IMG/VR virus record: IMGVR_UViG_3300006738_000045
Coordinates: 1 to 30,231 of that record
From: a virus
Strand: one strand, 5' to 3'
Length of the DNA: 30,231 nucleotides
A program made the position numbers and the translations under genes. Below, piece after piece: positions 7,228-15,900 of this stretch. Numbering within the stretch: the first letter of the stretch is position 1; each line of letters begins with the position of its first letter. The notes beneath the pieces were generated by a model that saw only the letters and a program-made list of their open reading frames with translations, was not told where the DNA came from and did no database searches.

Positions 7228-8843
7228 TAGGTCACCTCGATAGTGACCGTTCGGAGCCCTTTTTCTGTTTTCTCTTCAAAGGAGTCACTATAGTCGCCTT
7301 TGCCGCCTTCTTTTTTTCGAGGCTCTGGCTTCTTCGGCTTGCCACTGGGCACTTCCTCTTCTCCCTTTTCCTCGTCATCTTCGCCTTCGTCGCCTTTAGA
7401 GTCATCAAAATATGACCCGTAGTCGCCTTCTTCCTCGCCGCCCTCTTCTTCTCCACCCGCCGTTGCAAACTGCACGTAAGTTGGATCTAAGACCATGTTA
7501 GCAACGCTGTCTTCGAGTGGCGGTAGGTCGTGTTCTGCGCGGATTTCGTTTACGGTTTTAAACGCTTTTACAGCCTTCGTGTCTAGCTCTACCTTTTCTG
7601 ATTCAGAGTGAGCGTCGAAACCTACGAATTGAATCTCAAAATCCTCGTCTACCGGGTAAACAACCCACTGATTCATCCATCCCTGTACGGCACGAACGAG
7701 CGGCCTCAACCCACGCTCCTTCGACGCGACAATTCGCTCCTCCGGCCCTTTTTGCGAGAGTGAAGCCGCCTGCCCTTCGTTGCCATACACGAAGCCTAGC
7801 TCTGCCGCGTCCAGGCCGTACACGCTACACAAGACTTTAAGGAGGAAAGACATCCAGTTCGAGTATTCCATTTCCTTGTTCGATTGGCTCATTGACACGT
7901 TTGAGATTTCTTCCTTCATCTCTGGGTCAAGCTGGATAATCGGTGTTCTCTTCGCATTGCGAACCCCGGAAACCATTGCGTAAAACTGTCGCCTGAAAGC
8001 CGCAAACACCTCTTTCGACATCCCAGACTTCACTGTCAGAATCGAATTCGCGTGAACTCCATGAGTGAAGTTGTTTGAGTTGTATTCAGCCGCATTCAAG
8101 AGGTTTGTTATGATCCTCATCGACTCTTCCAACTCTGGATAGCCGTAGCCGTTTACTCTCATCCAAGTCCTGGGTCTTCTAATCCCCCAAGCCATCTCCT
8201 GCCTTCCGAATTCAGCTACCTGCTTATTGCCTAGAACCTGAACGAAAGCATCCTTATCGTTGCTGTCAAGACCTGCTGCCCCGCCCTTGCGCTTGGCGTC
8301 CTTTGGGATAGCTCTTCTGATTGTCATCGCATCCACAGCGCAGAAAGCTCCGGGCTTACCGGCCTTGTTGTAAACAACCTCGAAGTTCGCTTGATCATAG
8401 GTGAGCGAATCTCGAACAATCTTCCGCATGAAACCCTCGAAACCTTGGGGTTCGTACTTGTAGCCACCACATGTCTGTATGAGCGTCTGTATTTCCTTAA
8501 TCTGATTTTCCGCTGCTGTCGTCGCCTTGGCTTTTTTGTCGCGCATCGCGATCTTAAATCCAAGGCCGTAGCGCGACATTTGTGGCATCGCGAATTCAGC
8601 TAACTGGTTTGTTCTAAGCTGTATAATGGCACCTATAATGGGCACCCGGCTCATAACCATAAGTGTGTTGTAATTGACCCCTAGCGTACCTTGGTGCTCC
8701 GCTACTTCAGGCCCGCCGTACAGACCTGTCCGTAGCTCGTTTGGGTCGAAGCTCCAAGCCTTTGACTTGTTCACAACCTCGGCTTTGCGTGCTTTTTCCA
8801 GATCAATAACGTCTGGCGCAACGATGTTTTTTAACCAACCCAT
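7227..8843 (-). CDS. Phage portal protein
   Basis: This 538-residue protein forms the dodecameric ring at the capsid vertex through which DNA is packaged and ejected. Portal-like features are the early segment SRVPIIGAIIQLRTNQLAEF, a central MRIITNLLNAAEYNSNNFTHG, and VYGLDAAELGF near the C-terminal third, as in the large HK97/Mu-type portal group. The C-terminal 80 residues are strongly acidic, then lysine-rich, and probably disordered. ATG 8843 (MGWLKN) is chosen because it comes 2 bases after the upstream stop; an in-frame start at 8921 would overlap the upstream gene by about 75 bases. The MuF gene follows after one small gene, the usual portal-MuF order. Confidence 0.88.
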   Translation of the reverse strand: MGWLKNIVAPDVIDLEKARKAEVVNKSKAWSFDPNELRTGLYGGPEVAEHQGTLGVNYNTLMVMSRVPIIGAIIQLRTNQLAEFAMPQMSRYGLGFKIAMRDKKAKATTAAENQIKEIQTLIQTCGGYKYEPQGFEGFMRKIVRDSLTYDQANFEVVYNKAGKPGAFCAVDAMTIRRAIPKDAKRKGGAAGLDSNDKDAFVQVLGNKQVAEFGRQEMAWGIRRPRTWMRVNGYGYPELEESMRIITNLLNAAEYNSNNFTHGVHANSILTVKSGMSKEVFAAFRRQFYAMVSGVRNAKRTPIIQLDPEMKEEISNVSMSQSNKEMEYSNWMSFLLKVLCSVYGLDAAELGFVYGNEGQAASLSQKGPEERIVASKERGLRPLVRAVQGWMNQWVVYPVDEDFEIQFVGFDAHSESEKVELDTKAVKAFKTVNEIRAEHDLPPLEDSVANMVLDPTYVQFATAGGEEEGGEEEGDYGSYFDDSKGDEGEDDEEKGEEEVPSGKPKKPEPRKKEGGKGDYSDSFEEKTEKGLRTVTIEVT

Positions 8844-8845
8844 GC

Positions 8846-9259
8846 TTAGTTCCCGTAGTTCGTACCAATATAGTAAACCGAAGCCCCGCCTATGACCACC
8901 CCTAATCCCAACATCAGCCACGGGTTCTTATACCACGGCTCCGGCTTCAGGCCCGCAGCATCTTCAGCAATGTCGATTAGTTGGCCGATCTTCCCGTCGC
9001 ACAATGTCTCCAGTTTCGAGATGTGCTGGCGACAAGTAGCAGACCGACCGCTATGGTAATCCACATCTGCAACACACTTCGGTAGATCTACAGACACGCA
9101 CTCCACAGCCTGTACTGAGTGCGTAGGGCTCCAAAGCACACCGTCGCACGGTGTTACGACGCCAGCCTCGATTCCGACCGCCTGAGTGCAAACCTGTGCT
9201 TTTAGAGAGGTTTGCCCAACTAGAACCATAACAAGCATCAGCGCAACCGACCGCATCAT
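8846..9259 (-). CDS. Exported, C-terminally anchored Cys-containing protein of the lysis block
   Basis: The 137-residue protein has a signal-peptide-like N-terminus (basic MMRS, hydrophobic ALMLVMVLVG, possible cleavage near SLKA-QV), a periplasmic part with six cysteines (about residues 23-87) and a C-terminal transmembrane segment (about 113-131, WLMLGLGVVIGGASVYYIG). No lipobox is clear. It overlaps the preceding TM/coiled-coil gene by 4 bases (ATGA). Position after endolysin, holin-like and coiled-coil genes suggests a spanin-like or other envelope role in lysis, but the topology matches no standard spanin I can name. Confidence 0.75.
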   Translation of the reverse strand: MMRSVALMLVMVLVGQTSLKAQVCTQAVGIEAGVVTPCDGVLWSPTHSVQAVECVSVDLPKCVADVDYHSGRSATCRQHISKLETLCDGKIGQLIDIAEDAAGLKPEPWYKNPWLMLGLGVVIGGASVYYIGTNYGN

Positions 9260-9600
9260 TTCCCCTTAAAAGCCTTGTTTACGATCCCAGCAACCGCATC
9301 AACACCCTCGTTTTGCGCCTTCCGAATGACCCGCCTCGAACGCTCTAGCTCGATATGCCGCCGCTCCCTCTTCAGTGCCAGCGCATTTAGCTTTGATAGC
9401 TGGTCTGATCGCAATTTTGCACGCTCTCGATTGTAGCTGTTCTCTACGTTGCGAATTTGCTGTGTCACAATAAGCCGTTGCTGGAGCAGCCACATACGCT
9501 TGAGTGCCACCCATACAATCACAAGTAAGAGCGCAACCGCCCCGATTAGCCACTTAACAATAGGGACACCCAAAGCTTTGTTTAACCAACTGGGTATCAT
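9256..9600 (-). CDS. Rz/i-spanin-like protein: N-terminal TM plus coiled coil
   Basis: The 114-residue protein has one N-terminal membrane helix (about 15-35, VKWLIGAVALLLVIVWVAL) followed by a long charged coiled-coil region (about 38-100). This is the layout of inner-membrane spanins, which link the inner and outer membranes in the last step of lysis of Gram-negative hosts. The start shares a base with the upstream stop (TAATG). Assignment rests on topology and on the neighbouring endolysin and holin-like genes, not on sequence identity. Confidence 0.7.
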   Translation of the reverse strand: MIPSWLNKALGVPIVKWLIGAVALLLVIVWVALKRMWLLQQRLIVTQQIRNVENSYNRERAKLRSDQLSKLNALALKRERRHIELERSRRVIRKAQNEGVDAVAGIVNKAFKGK

Positions 9601-10040
9601 TACTTGTCCGAAGGTGCAGCCGCTTTAATCTTCTTCTTCACAACCGCTACGATTGATGTAGAGAGGACGCCCGCACCGCAACCAGTAGCTACTGCAAAAT
9701 GCGCTTCGGCTGGACCGAACGAGTCCTGCAAGTAGAACCCCGCAACACCACCGAAAACAATACAAAGCAATCTTATCAGACTGAGGTACCACCAAGGTTT
9801 TTCCATCTTGCGGACCCGAAACAGATCTTGGCAGAACGACTTAATCACCTGAGTGCAGCCGTAGGCAATGACTGCACATGTCGCACCAATAATTGCGATA
9901 GAAGCAATGTCATTCGCATCTGGCTTTGCCGGAGCCGCAACAGGCACCGACGGCGCAGCGGTTACGTGAATAGTCTGCTCCAGCGTCGGGACATCGCCTT
10001 CAGCGGAGATGTTATTAGTCTTTGTGATAGTTACGCTCAT
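9600..10040 (-). CDS. Holin-like multi-pass membrane protein
   Basis: The protein has 146 residues from ATG 10040, which overlaps the upstream stop as ATGA; a longer start at 10118 would run deep into the upstream gene. There are three likely membrane segments: about 46-67 (IASIAIIGATCAVIAYGCTQ), 86-106 (LSLIRLLCIVFGGVAGFYLQ) and 112-135. The N-terminal 45 residues are polar and Pro/Ala-rich, and the C-terminus is basic (VKKKIKAAAPSDK). Three helices and a basic tail next to the endolysin fit a class I-type holin that permeabilises the inner membrane, but no holin family is recognised with certainty. Confidence 0.65.
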   Translation of the reverse strand: MSVTITKTNNISAEGDVPTLEQTIHVTAAPSVPVAAPAKPDANDIASIAIIGATCAVIAYGCTQVIKSFCQDLFRVRKMEKPWWYLSLIRLLCIVFGGVAGFYLQDSFGPAEAHFAVATGCGAGVLSTSIVAVVKKKIKAAAPSDK

Positions 10041-10321
10041 GCGCCTTCTCCTTTTTTCATTTCTACAACTGTTTCCACCCGCGTCACACGGGTTCGTGTC
10101 CTGTTCAATTGCTCCCAAAGATTCGCTCTTCCCTCGCGAGCAGCTTTGATTTCATCCCGAACGTGCCGAAGGTCAACCTCAATGTTGTCCAGCTTTGTTT
10201 CGACTGTGCGTGAGTGAGTCTCCTGTGACCCCTGTATCCTCTGGATACGGGTGGATAGGTGCCATACGGCTGGCAGTATCACTCCCGCGATAGCCGCGAA
10301 AAGCGTCACCATTTGCTGCAT
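10037..10321 (-). CDS. Small membrane protein with coiled coil, lysis block
   Basis: This is a 94-residue protein from ATG 10321 (MQQMVTLFAAIAG), taken as start because it lies after the endolysin stop at 10330 and has GAGTGAAGAC upstream. A membrane helix (about 3-22) is followed by a coiled-coil stretch with heptad-like spacing (VETKLDNIEVDLRHVRDEIK). A holin or antiholin/haemolysin-type accessory role is possible. Its layout recurs in the proteins at 22202-22477 and 22643-22969. Confidence 0.65.
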   Translation of the reverse strand: MQQMVTLFAAIAGVILPAVWHLSTRIQRIQGSQETHSRTVETKLDNIEVDLRHVRDEIKAAREGRANLWEQLNRTRTRVTRVETVVEMKKGEGA

Positions 10322-10329
10322 GTCTTCAC

Positions 10330-11295
10330 TCAATTCCAATGCTCTCCGAACACAAAGTCTTTTACGACATTCCAATAAACGAACTCTTTGCACTTCTCGA
10401 CTGGGTAAACCTTTAAAAGCTCTTGCCCGAATGTGGTCTTACCATGAATCAATCCGTCCTCCCACTGAAAATGCCACCACTCTGCGCCACCAAAACTGCC
10501 TCCCCTGAAGAATGATGAGCGAGCACTGATGTTGTAGAACCCGTGCTTGGCGCAGAGGTCTGTGAAGTTGAACGCACGGGCTGTCACCGGCTTTGTGTGT
10601 ATTTGTGTGTATTTTCTGCCCTTGGCGTTCTTTCCTCTCGTCACGTAGACCGCATCTAGTGAAACTGGGGGAACATCCATGCTCTCAGTCCTGCACCAGA
10701 CAACCCACTTTCTTCCGCGAGGGTCCGTCGTATCCTTCGTTATTATGAATGGGTCTTTCTCAGGCTTCACCATGCCTGAGTAAATTGACATATCGAAGGC
10801 TCTACCGAGGTAGTGCATACTGCACTTTGAACGCGACGGGCTTGCCTTGCTTGAAAGCGACCGCCTGCCACCAGCAGAGGTGATTACCCCGCCCAAACTC
10901 TTCACCTCTTTGTGTAGCTGCTTGTAAGCATCCGCAACGCCTCCCTCGCGAAGAGTGGTTCGTGAGTATCCCGCATAACCCTCAACCGTGTCGGCTGGGC
11001 ATCGAACCCATCTTAGTAGCTTGTCTGGAACCGCGTGGACCGACTTCTTTGGTTGCTCCATCGCAACTCTAAGCTCACCAATGCCAGCTTCCTTCAAAGA
11101 TGCGTTGAAAGCCTCGCGTGTTATTGGCCCAAAAACCCCGTCGGACAAAATGTGTGCTTTTGTCTGGAATTCTGCCACTGCCTGTTCTGTTAGCCCGCCG
11201 TATATTCCATCGGCCTGTCCTGGGTGGTATCCGAGCCTTGCAAGCCCTAGCTGCAACTCCGAAACCAAGCGACCCTTGCTTCCCCGCTTGATCAT
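10330..11295 (-). CDS. Endolysin: peptidoglycan-binding domain plus M15-type DD-peptidase
   Basis: The 321-residue enzyme begins with a PG_binding_1 domain (about 5-70: LVSELQLGLARLGYHPGQAD, GIYGGLTEQAVAEFQ, DGVFGPITREAF). Its C-terminal catalytic domain (about 115-290) has M15 zinc-peptidase signatures: SMHYLGRAFD (H161, D168) and AEWWHFQ (E272 as likely general base, H275 as third ligand). It should cleave peptide bonds in peptidoglycan stem peptides or cross-links. Start ATG 11295 has GGAGTGAAAG directly upstream. No signal peptide is seen, so a holin is expected for export; the genes just downstream could supply this. Confidence 0.88.
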   Translation of the reverse strand: MIKRGSKGRLVSELQLGLARLGYHPGQADGIYGGLTEQAVAEFQTKAHILSDGVFGPITREAFNASLKEAGIGELRVAMEQPKKSVHAVPDKLLRWVRCPADTVEGYAGYSRTTLREGGVADAYKQLHKEVKSLGGVITSAGGRRSLSSKASPSRSKCSMHYLGRAFDMSIYSGMVKPEKDPFIITKDTTDPRGRKWVVWCRTESMDVPPVSLDAVYVTRGKNAKGRKYTQIHTKPVTARAFNFTDLCAKHGFYNISARSSFFRGGSFGGAEWWHFQWEDGLIHGKTTFGQELLKVYPVEKCKEFVYWNVVKDFVFGEHWN

Positions 11296-11304
11296 CTTTC
11301 ACTC

Positions 11305-11577
11305 CTATTCGTAAGACCCTGCCTGAAGGTCGTTTATGGCCCCGCCTCCGGTAGGGTCTTGGCCGTCTACCGAAAGCACTCCACTCCATTCTATCACCAA
11401 TTCGCCTGTTTCGCTTACGGTGGCTGTTAGGTTGTCAAAGCCGCTTATGGCGTCCGCTAGTGCGTTATCCGAGTCAGCCGCTAAAACCTCTAATGCGCCT
11501 AGCTGCTCTCCGTTAATTTCGAGGTCGCCATCATTGAAAAATCCTGGGCTGACTAAGCCTAAATTAAGCGTTGGCAT
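11305..11577 (-). CDS. Hypothetical 90-residue protein upstream of the endolysin
   Basis: No family is recognised. The product is acidic, Gly/Asn-rich and probably beta-structured (LEINGEQLGALEV, LTATVSETGELVIEWSGVL). ATG 11577 is preferred to the GTG at 11589 because AAAGGTG lies at ribosome-site distance and the start then follows the upstream stop by 2 bases. It ends 9 bases before the endolysin. Its place at the end of a run of virion-like beta proteins suggests a small structural protein. Confidence 0.65.
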   Translation of the reverse strand: MPTLNLGLVSPGFFNDGDLEINGEQLGALEVLAADSDNALADAISGFDNLTATVSETGELVIEWSGVLSVDGQDPTGGGAINDLQAGSYE

Positions 11578-11579
11578 GA

Positions 11580-12035
11580 CTATCTGCACCTTTGAATATA
11601 TGCGTGTGAGTTCAGTGCTGTTAGCGCACCGCTATCTACCGTGATGGTAAACACAAATAGCTTTCCCGCCGCCGCGTGCGTGAGGTAGTCAGCGTTGTCG
11701 GGTGAGAAAACGAACCGGGCAATTTGCTTCATGTAAGACCCGCTTGAGCCCGTGACGGTAACATTAGCGTCGGACTCCCATGCTGTACTAAAGGCCGTCG
11801 CATTCCCTGTACCAGTGATATCAAAGTCTGCGTCGGAGTCGTTTGCTTTCTGGATGTGGCCGGTCGCCGTGATGTTTCCAGAGGTAGCGTTGTTTCTAAA
11901 CGGGATGTTTAGGTGAATCCGGTCGTTGGCTGTCAGATCTTCTGGAAGGTGAAACGGTATAACCACATTAGGCTTCGGACCCAAGTAGTTGCAGAACAAA
12001 AGTGGTATAACGTCGTCGTCGCGCTTGTACGTCAT
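11580..12035 (-). CDS. Small beta-rich virion-type protein, tandem paralog C
   Basis: The 151-residue protein starts MTYKRDDDVIPLLF at ATG 12035, sharing a base with the upstream stop (TAATG); starts further upstream would lie inside the preceding gene. It has a central LTANDRIHLNIPF, aligned with LTTRDVIHVRVGI and MTTRDYIVMMWAG in the next two upstream genes, then Thr/Ser/Asn-rich beta segments and a hydrophobic C-terminus. No known family is recognised. A structural or receptor-contact role is inferred from the fibre gene upstream. Confidence 0.7.
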   Translation of the reverse strand: MTYKRDDDVIPLLFCNYLGPKPNVVIPFHLPEDLTANDRIHLNIPFRNNATSGNITATGHIQKANDSDADFDITGTGNATAFSTAWESDANVTVTGSSGSYMKQIARFVFSPDNADYLTHAAAGKLFVFTITVDSGALTALNSHAYIQRCR

Positions 12036-12514
12036 TATGGACCCCCAACATTTTTTTCTACCCAGGCCAATAGCCCGTGCATGTACACCGTTCCCGAGCC
12101 TGACTCCGAAGGGCTCACCCACGAGCGCATTGCAGTGTGGTTTGCGCTGGCGGTAACAAGGTCTGCGTTCACACGAGTCGTTATCTGCATTACAGGGTAT
12201 TTAGCCTCGTTGGCTGTATCGCTTGGGTTTAGGATGTATGTTTCTTTCAGATCATCTGCGGAATAGCTAGTGTTCGCAGTGGCAAAGTAAAGTTTGAACC
12301 CTCTGTTGACATCATCCGGCTCTTTAATACCAACACGAACGTGAATCACGTCTCGCGTTGTTAATCCGAGCGGTAAACCAAAGTACCACAGGCTGCTTGG
12401 CGAGGACTCGTCGGAGCCACAAGATTTGGTCCAACCACCAGAGACAGGGTCTGTGGTCCCATTCGACCGTTTGTATTGCAGGAATGGGATGCAATATCGG
12501 TGCTTGTAGGTCAT
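12035..12514 (-). CDS. Small beta-rich virion-type protein, tandem paralog B
   Basis: The 159-residue protein begins MTYKHRYCIPFLQY, much like its downstream neighbour, and shares the LTTRDVIHVRVGI core segment. Its C-terminal part (TVYMHGLLAWVEKN) parallels STVYGFTMFLRR of paralog A. The start overlaps the upstream stop as TGATG, with GGAGAGG before it. Function unknown; it probably forms a set with its two neighbours. Confidence 0.72.
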   Translation of the reverse strand: MTYKHRYCIPFLQYKRSNGTTDPVSGGWTKSCGSDESSPSSLWYFGLPLGLTTRDVIHVRVGIKEPDDVNRGFKLYFATANTSYSADDLKETYILNPSDTANEAKYPVMQITTRVNADLVTASANHTAMRSWVSPSESGSGTVYMHGLLAWVEKNVGGP

Positions 12515-12990
12515 CAGCCTCTCCGAAGAAACATGGTGAACCCGTATACCGTCGAAAGCCCCTCGCTGGTGTTTGCGTTGTAGTGGTCCACCCGAGAAAG
12601 GTGTGCGTCGGCTGCGCTACCACCAGAGCCCGAGCCTGTGCAGTAATCGCGTAGGTCGGTGCTAACTGCTTTTTCGGCTGTGTATCGTGTGCAATCGGCT
12701 ACACGGAATGCCATAGACGAGCCCTTGTTGTACTCCCAGGCCGTGCTGTGTGAATTGCCAGCCTCGTCTGCTATCTCTACCTTGTACCCAGGGTCGTCAC
12801 CGTCTGTCTGGATTGTACCCGCCCACATCATCACAATGTAATCGCGAGTAGTCATATCCTTTGGCATGGCTACCGTCGCAATGTGCATCTGATTCGCGCC
12901 GTTGTTGAACGTGTCACGCCCCGCGCCCAGCCCAGGCGCGTAGTTGCGCTGGTGAAAAATAGGTTCAAGTATTCCTAGTCCTACGGTCAT
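12514..12990 (-). CDS. Small beta-rich virion-type protein, tandem paralog A
   Basis: This 158-residue protein contains MTTRDYIVMMWAGTIQTDGD, a Gly/Ser-rich loop (GSGSGGSAADAHLS) and the C-terminal STVYGFTMFLRRG. ATG 12990 has AGGTGG upstream and lies 8 bases after the fibre gene stop. It appears homologous to the next two genes, though identity is low. A tail-tip, fibre-associated or decoration role is inferred from context. Confidence 0.72.
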   Translation of the reverse strand: MTVGLGILEPIFHQRNYAPGLGAGRDTFNNGANQMHIATVAMPKDMTTRDYIVMMWAGTIQTDGDDPGYKVEIADEAGNSHSTAWEYNKGSSMAFRVADCTRYTAEKAVSTDLRDYCTGSGSGGSAADAHLSRVDHYNANTSEGLSTVYGFTMFLRRG

Positions 12991-12998
12991 AGTGCCAC

Positions 12999-15900
12999 CT
13001 ACAAGATGAAGTATTGGTAAACGCCCGACGAAACCTCGTATTGGGTGAGAGTGACGGAGCCATAGTCTTGGTTAATGACGACGTTGGCTGTCGACCCGTC
13101 AATCCGGTCGTTTGTTGTGTCTACAAGCGCGATGGATATATTGTTCGCAGAAGCATTTCCATCCTGATCTTTGATGTGCCAAACCTGCCCGTCAGCTAAG
13201 TCTGAGCTTGGTAGGTTTACCTGATATGCGCCTGCACTGGTGTCCACAAGGATAACGCCGTGGCTTGTTGTTAGTTCTAGTGGGCTGTTGCCGGATGCGA
13301 GGATTGTGATTGCTTTCTCTTGAGCACCGCCACCACCTGAGGCATCAGACCAAACAACCTTCGTGTTGCTGTTGTCCCATGTAAGGACCTGGGCATCACT
13401 TGGTGTGTCTTGACCAATCTTTGTTACATCACCCGAAGAGTTAATCGTAAGCCCAGTGTTGGTTCCATGCGCCGTTCCGTGCCCAATCTCTAAGGTGTCG
13501 GTCCCGTCGTCAATACCAATTCGGTAGTCTTGAGCGTGACCGTCGAAGATAATCATAGAGTCTGCTTCAGTGGCAGAACCAATCGTTAAACCTGCTCCTA
13601 CGATTTCAACAGGCGTCAATACTGCCCCTGCGGTACGCAGCTTAAACGCAATCTTACCATCTTCAGAGCCATTAGAAACATCCGGGGATGTTGCTACGAT
13701 CTTCGCCATCATAGTGGACGAGCCGCCGTCGTCGTTGCCGTTAAAGACAATCTCGCCAATCTCATCGTTGTCAGCAGGAGAGGCGCTAGCATGATTCAAG
13801 AGAAGCGTTGGTGGGTTCGCACCAGCGTTTGTTGACACAATCTCAACCAGCGGCTTGTCATCTGTAGAGCTAGAGATTACTACGCTCGGCGAATCAATGG
13901 TCAGTGTTGTAGATGCGTTGATGTCAACCGTTGGCGCTGTCATATCCAGCGTTGTCCCAGCGTTCACCTCAAGGTGTCCGTTAGCAGACGCAAAGATTTC
14001 TTCACCACCACCAACGTCGTGGAACTTGAGCTTCGTAGTAAGAAGCAGGGCAAGCTCGTCTTCGGATGCGTCGTAGAGCACACCTTCGCTTGCGGTGGCA
14101 CTAAAGAGCCTTACGTCTACTCCAGTATCATCAACGCCGAATGTTGCGTCGCCTGTAATCAAAGATGTTCCGGCTACAGTAAGAGTGTGTGTTGGGGCAT
14201 CTGTATTGATACCCAAAAGAGATCCGGCTTTACCATATATGAGATTGTCACCAGCATTTTCTTCAATTTGTATAACGTCGCCTGTAGTCGAAAGAGCATC
14301 TCTAAGGTAGAAGGCGTTATTGCTTCCTCGATGACCCATTTGCCAATAGAGGCTTCCTTCTCTAAATTCTATTGCAGAGTTTGCTCCTGATAATGCCTCT
14401 AACGAAATTAAACAGTTGCTACTTGCGTTATGGAATGTTCCATCTCCGTTAACTGTAAGGTCGGTGGTAACTGATAAGTCACCGGCAACTGTTGTTGTGG
14501 ATGCTGCACCGGCAGCGATTGTTACGTCAATCTGACCATCAGTTGCGTGCTCACCCTCTAGGGTTAAGCCGGTCGTCATAGCTGTATTTGTACCATCGCT
14601 CTCAGCAACCTGAAGCTCTAATTTGCCTGCTTCGTCAGTTTCGTCGGATTCACTAATCGACGCTACAATGCCGGCAAACTGTGTATTATTATTTCCTTCA
14701 TCTTCGCCATAGAATGTGATCTGACCCAGAACCTCGCCGTCTTCTGTATCAGCAGCGTCTTTCAAGAACTGTAATTCACTTGAAGATGTCTTGGTTGTGT
14801 GCGTTGTTTTTAAGGTAAGCACTGGCTTACCAGCAGCACTGTCGGCAACTGTCACTGCTGGTCCGTCAATAGTTACTGCTGTTGAGGCGTTCATATCCAC
14901 TGTCGGCGCAGTCATGTCCAGCGTCGTACCAGCGTTCACCTCAAGGTGTCCGTCTGCTGAAGCAAAAATTTCCTCGCCACCACCTACATCATGAAACTTC
15001 AGCTTGGTTGTGAGTAACAAAGCAAGCTCGTCCTCGGAGGCGTCATAGAGCACACCCTCGGAAGCTGTCGCGCTAAACATACGCACGTCTACGCCCGTAT
15101 CGTCCACACCGAAAGTCACGTCACCTGTCGTGGCTAACGTGCCAGTGATCTCAAGGGGCTTGTTCATTTCCCATTGAGTGCCAGTGTGGTCATAAAGTAT
15201 CGTGGCGCTCGCGCCGTCAACCGAGATACCTGCACCATCAGCAGCAGCGGAATCCGCAGCGCCGGACGCAATAACGACTACCTTGTCGTCTACGGTAAGC
15301 GTGGTTGAGTTGATCGTCGTGGTCGTTCCGTCAACGGTCAAATTACCGGTCACGGTCAGGTTGTCGTTGACGGTCGTTTCGGAGGTTGAATGTCCAATAC
15401 TGATCGCCGTTCCGCTCGTGGTTCCCAACGAAATGCTCGCGACCCCTGAACCGGAATTTACAGCGTCAATGGTCAACGCCTTGGCGCTACTGCTGTTAGC
15501 GGTCATCGTAAGGTTAGTCGTATCGGTCCCGTCGATAGAAACGGTTGTTCCGTCTATCGTGACCCCGGTCGTAGCGTTGATGTCTACGTTCGCAGCCGAG
15601 GTTATATCAACCTCTCCCGAATTCGACGAAGTCACGGTCACGCCAGTGTGGCCGTCTACTGTCACAGTGCTCGCGTTGGAGTCAATAACGACAGCACCGC
15701 TGCTTGTCGCAACACTTACCGCCGCATCACCGGCTGTAATGTCATCTGCCGCAGTGGACCCACCGCTCGCAGCGACTATCGACGAGCCAGTGGTGATCTG
15801 AATGTCATTTCCCGCGTCTGTGGTGAAATACAATTCATTCGGTGTAGCTGTCTTGACCCACAACTGCCCGTAGGCGGCTGTGTCTGAATCAGCCGCCGCC

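Noticed and set aside
15202-15801. Plus-strand 199-codon frame
   Set aside because: Antisense to the fibre gene; its Val/Thr repeats mirror the fibre's repeat codons.
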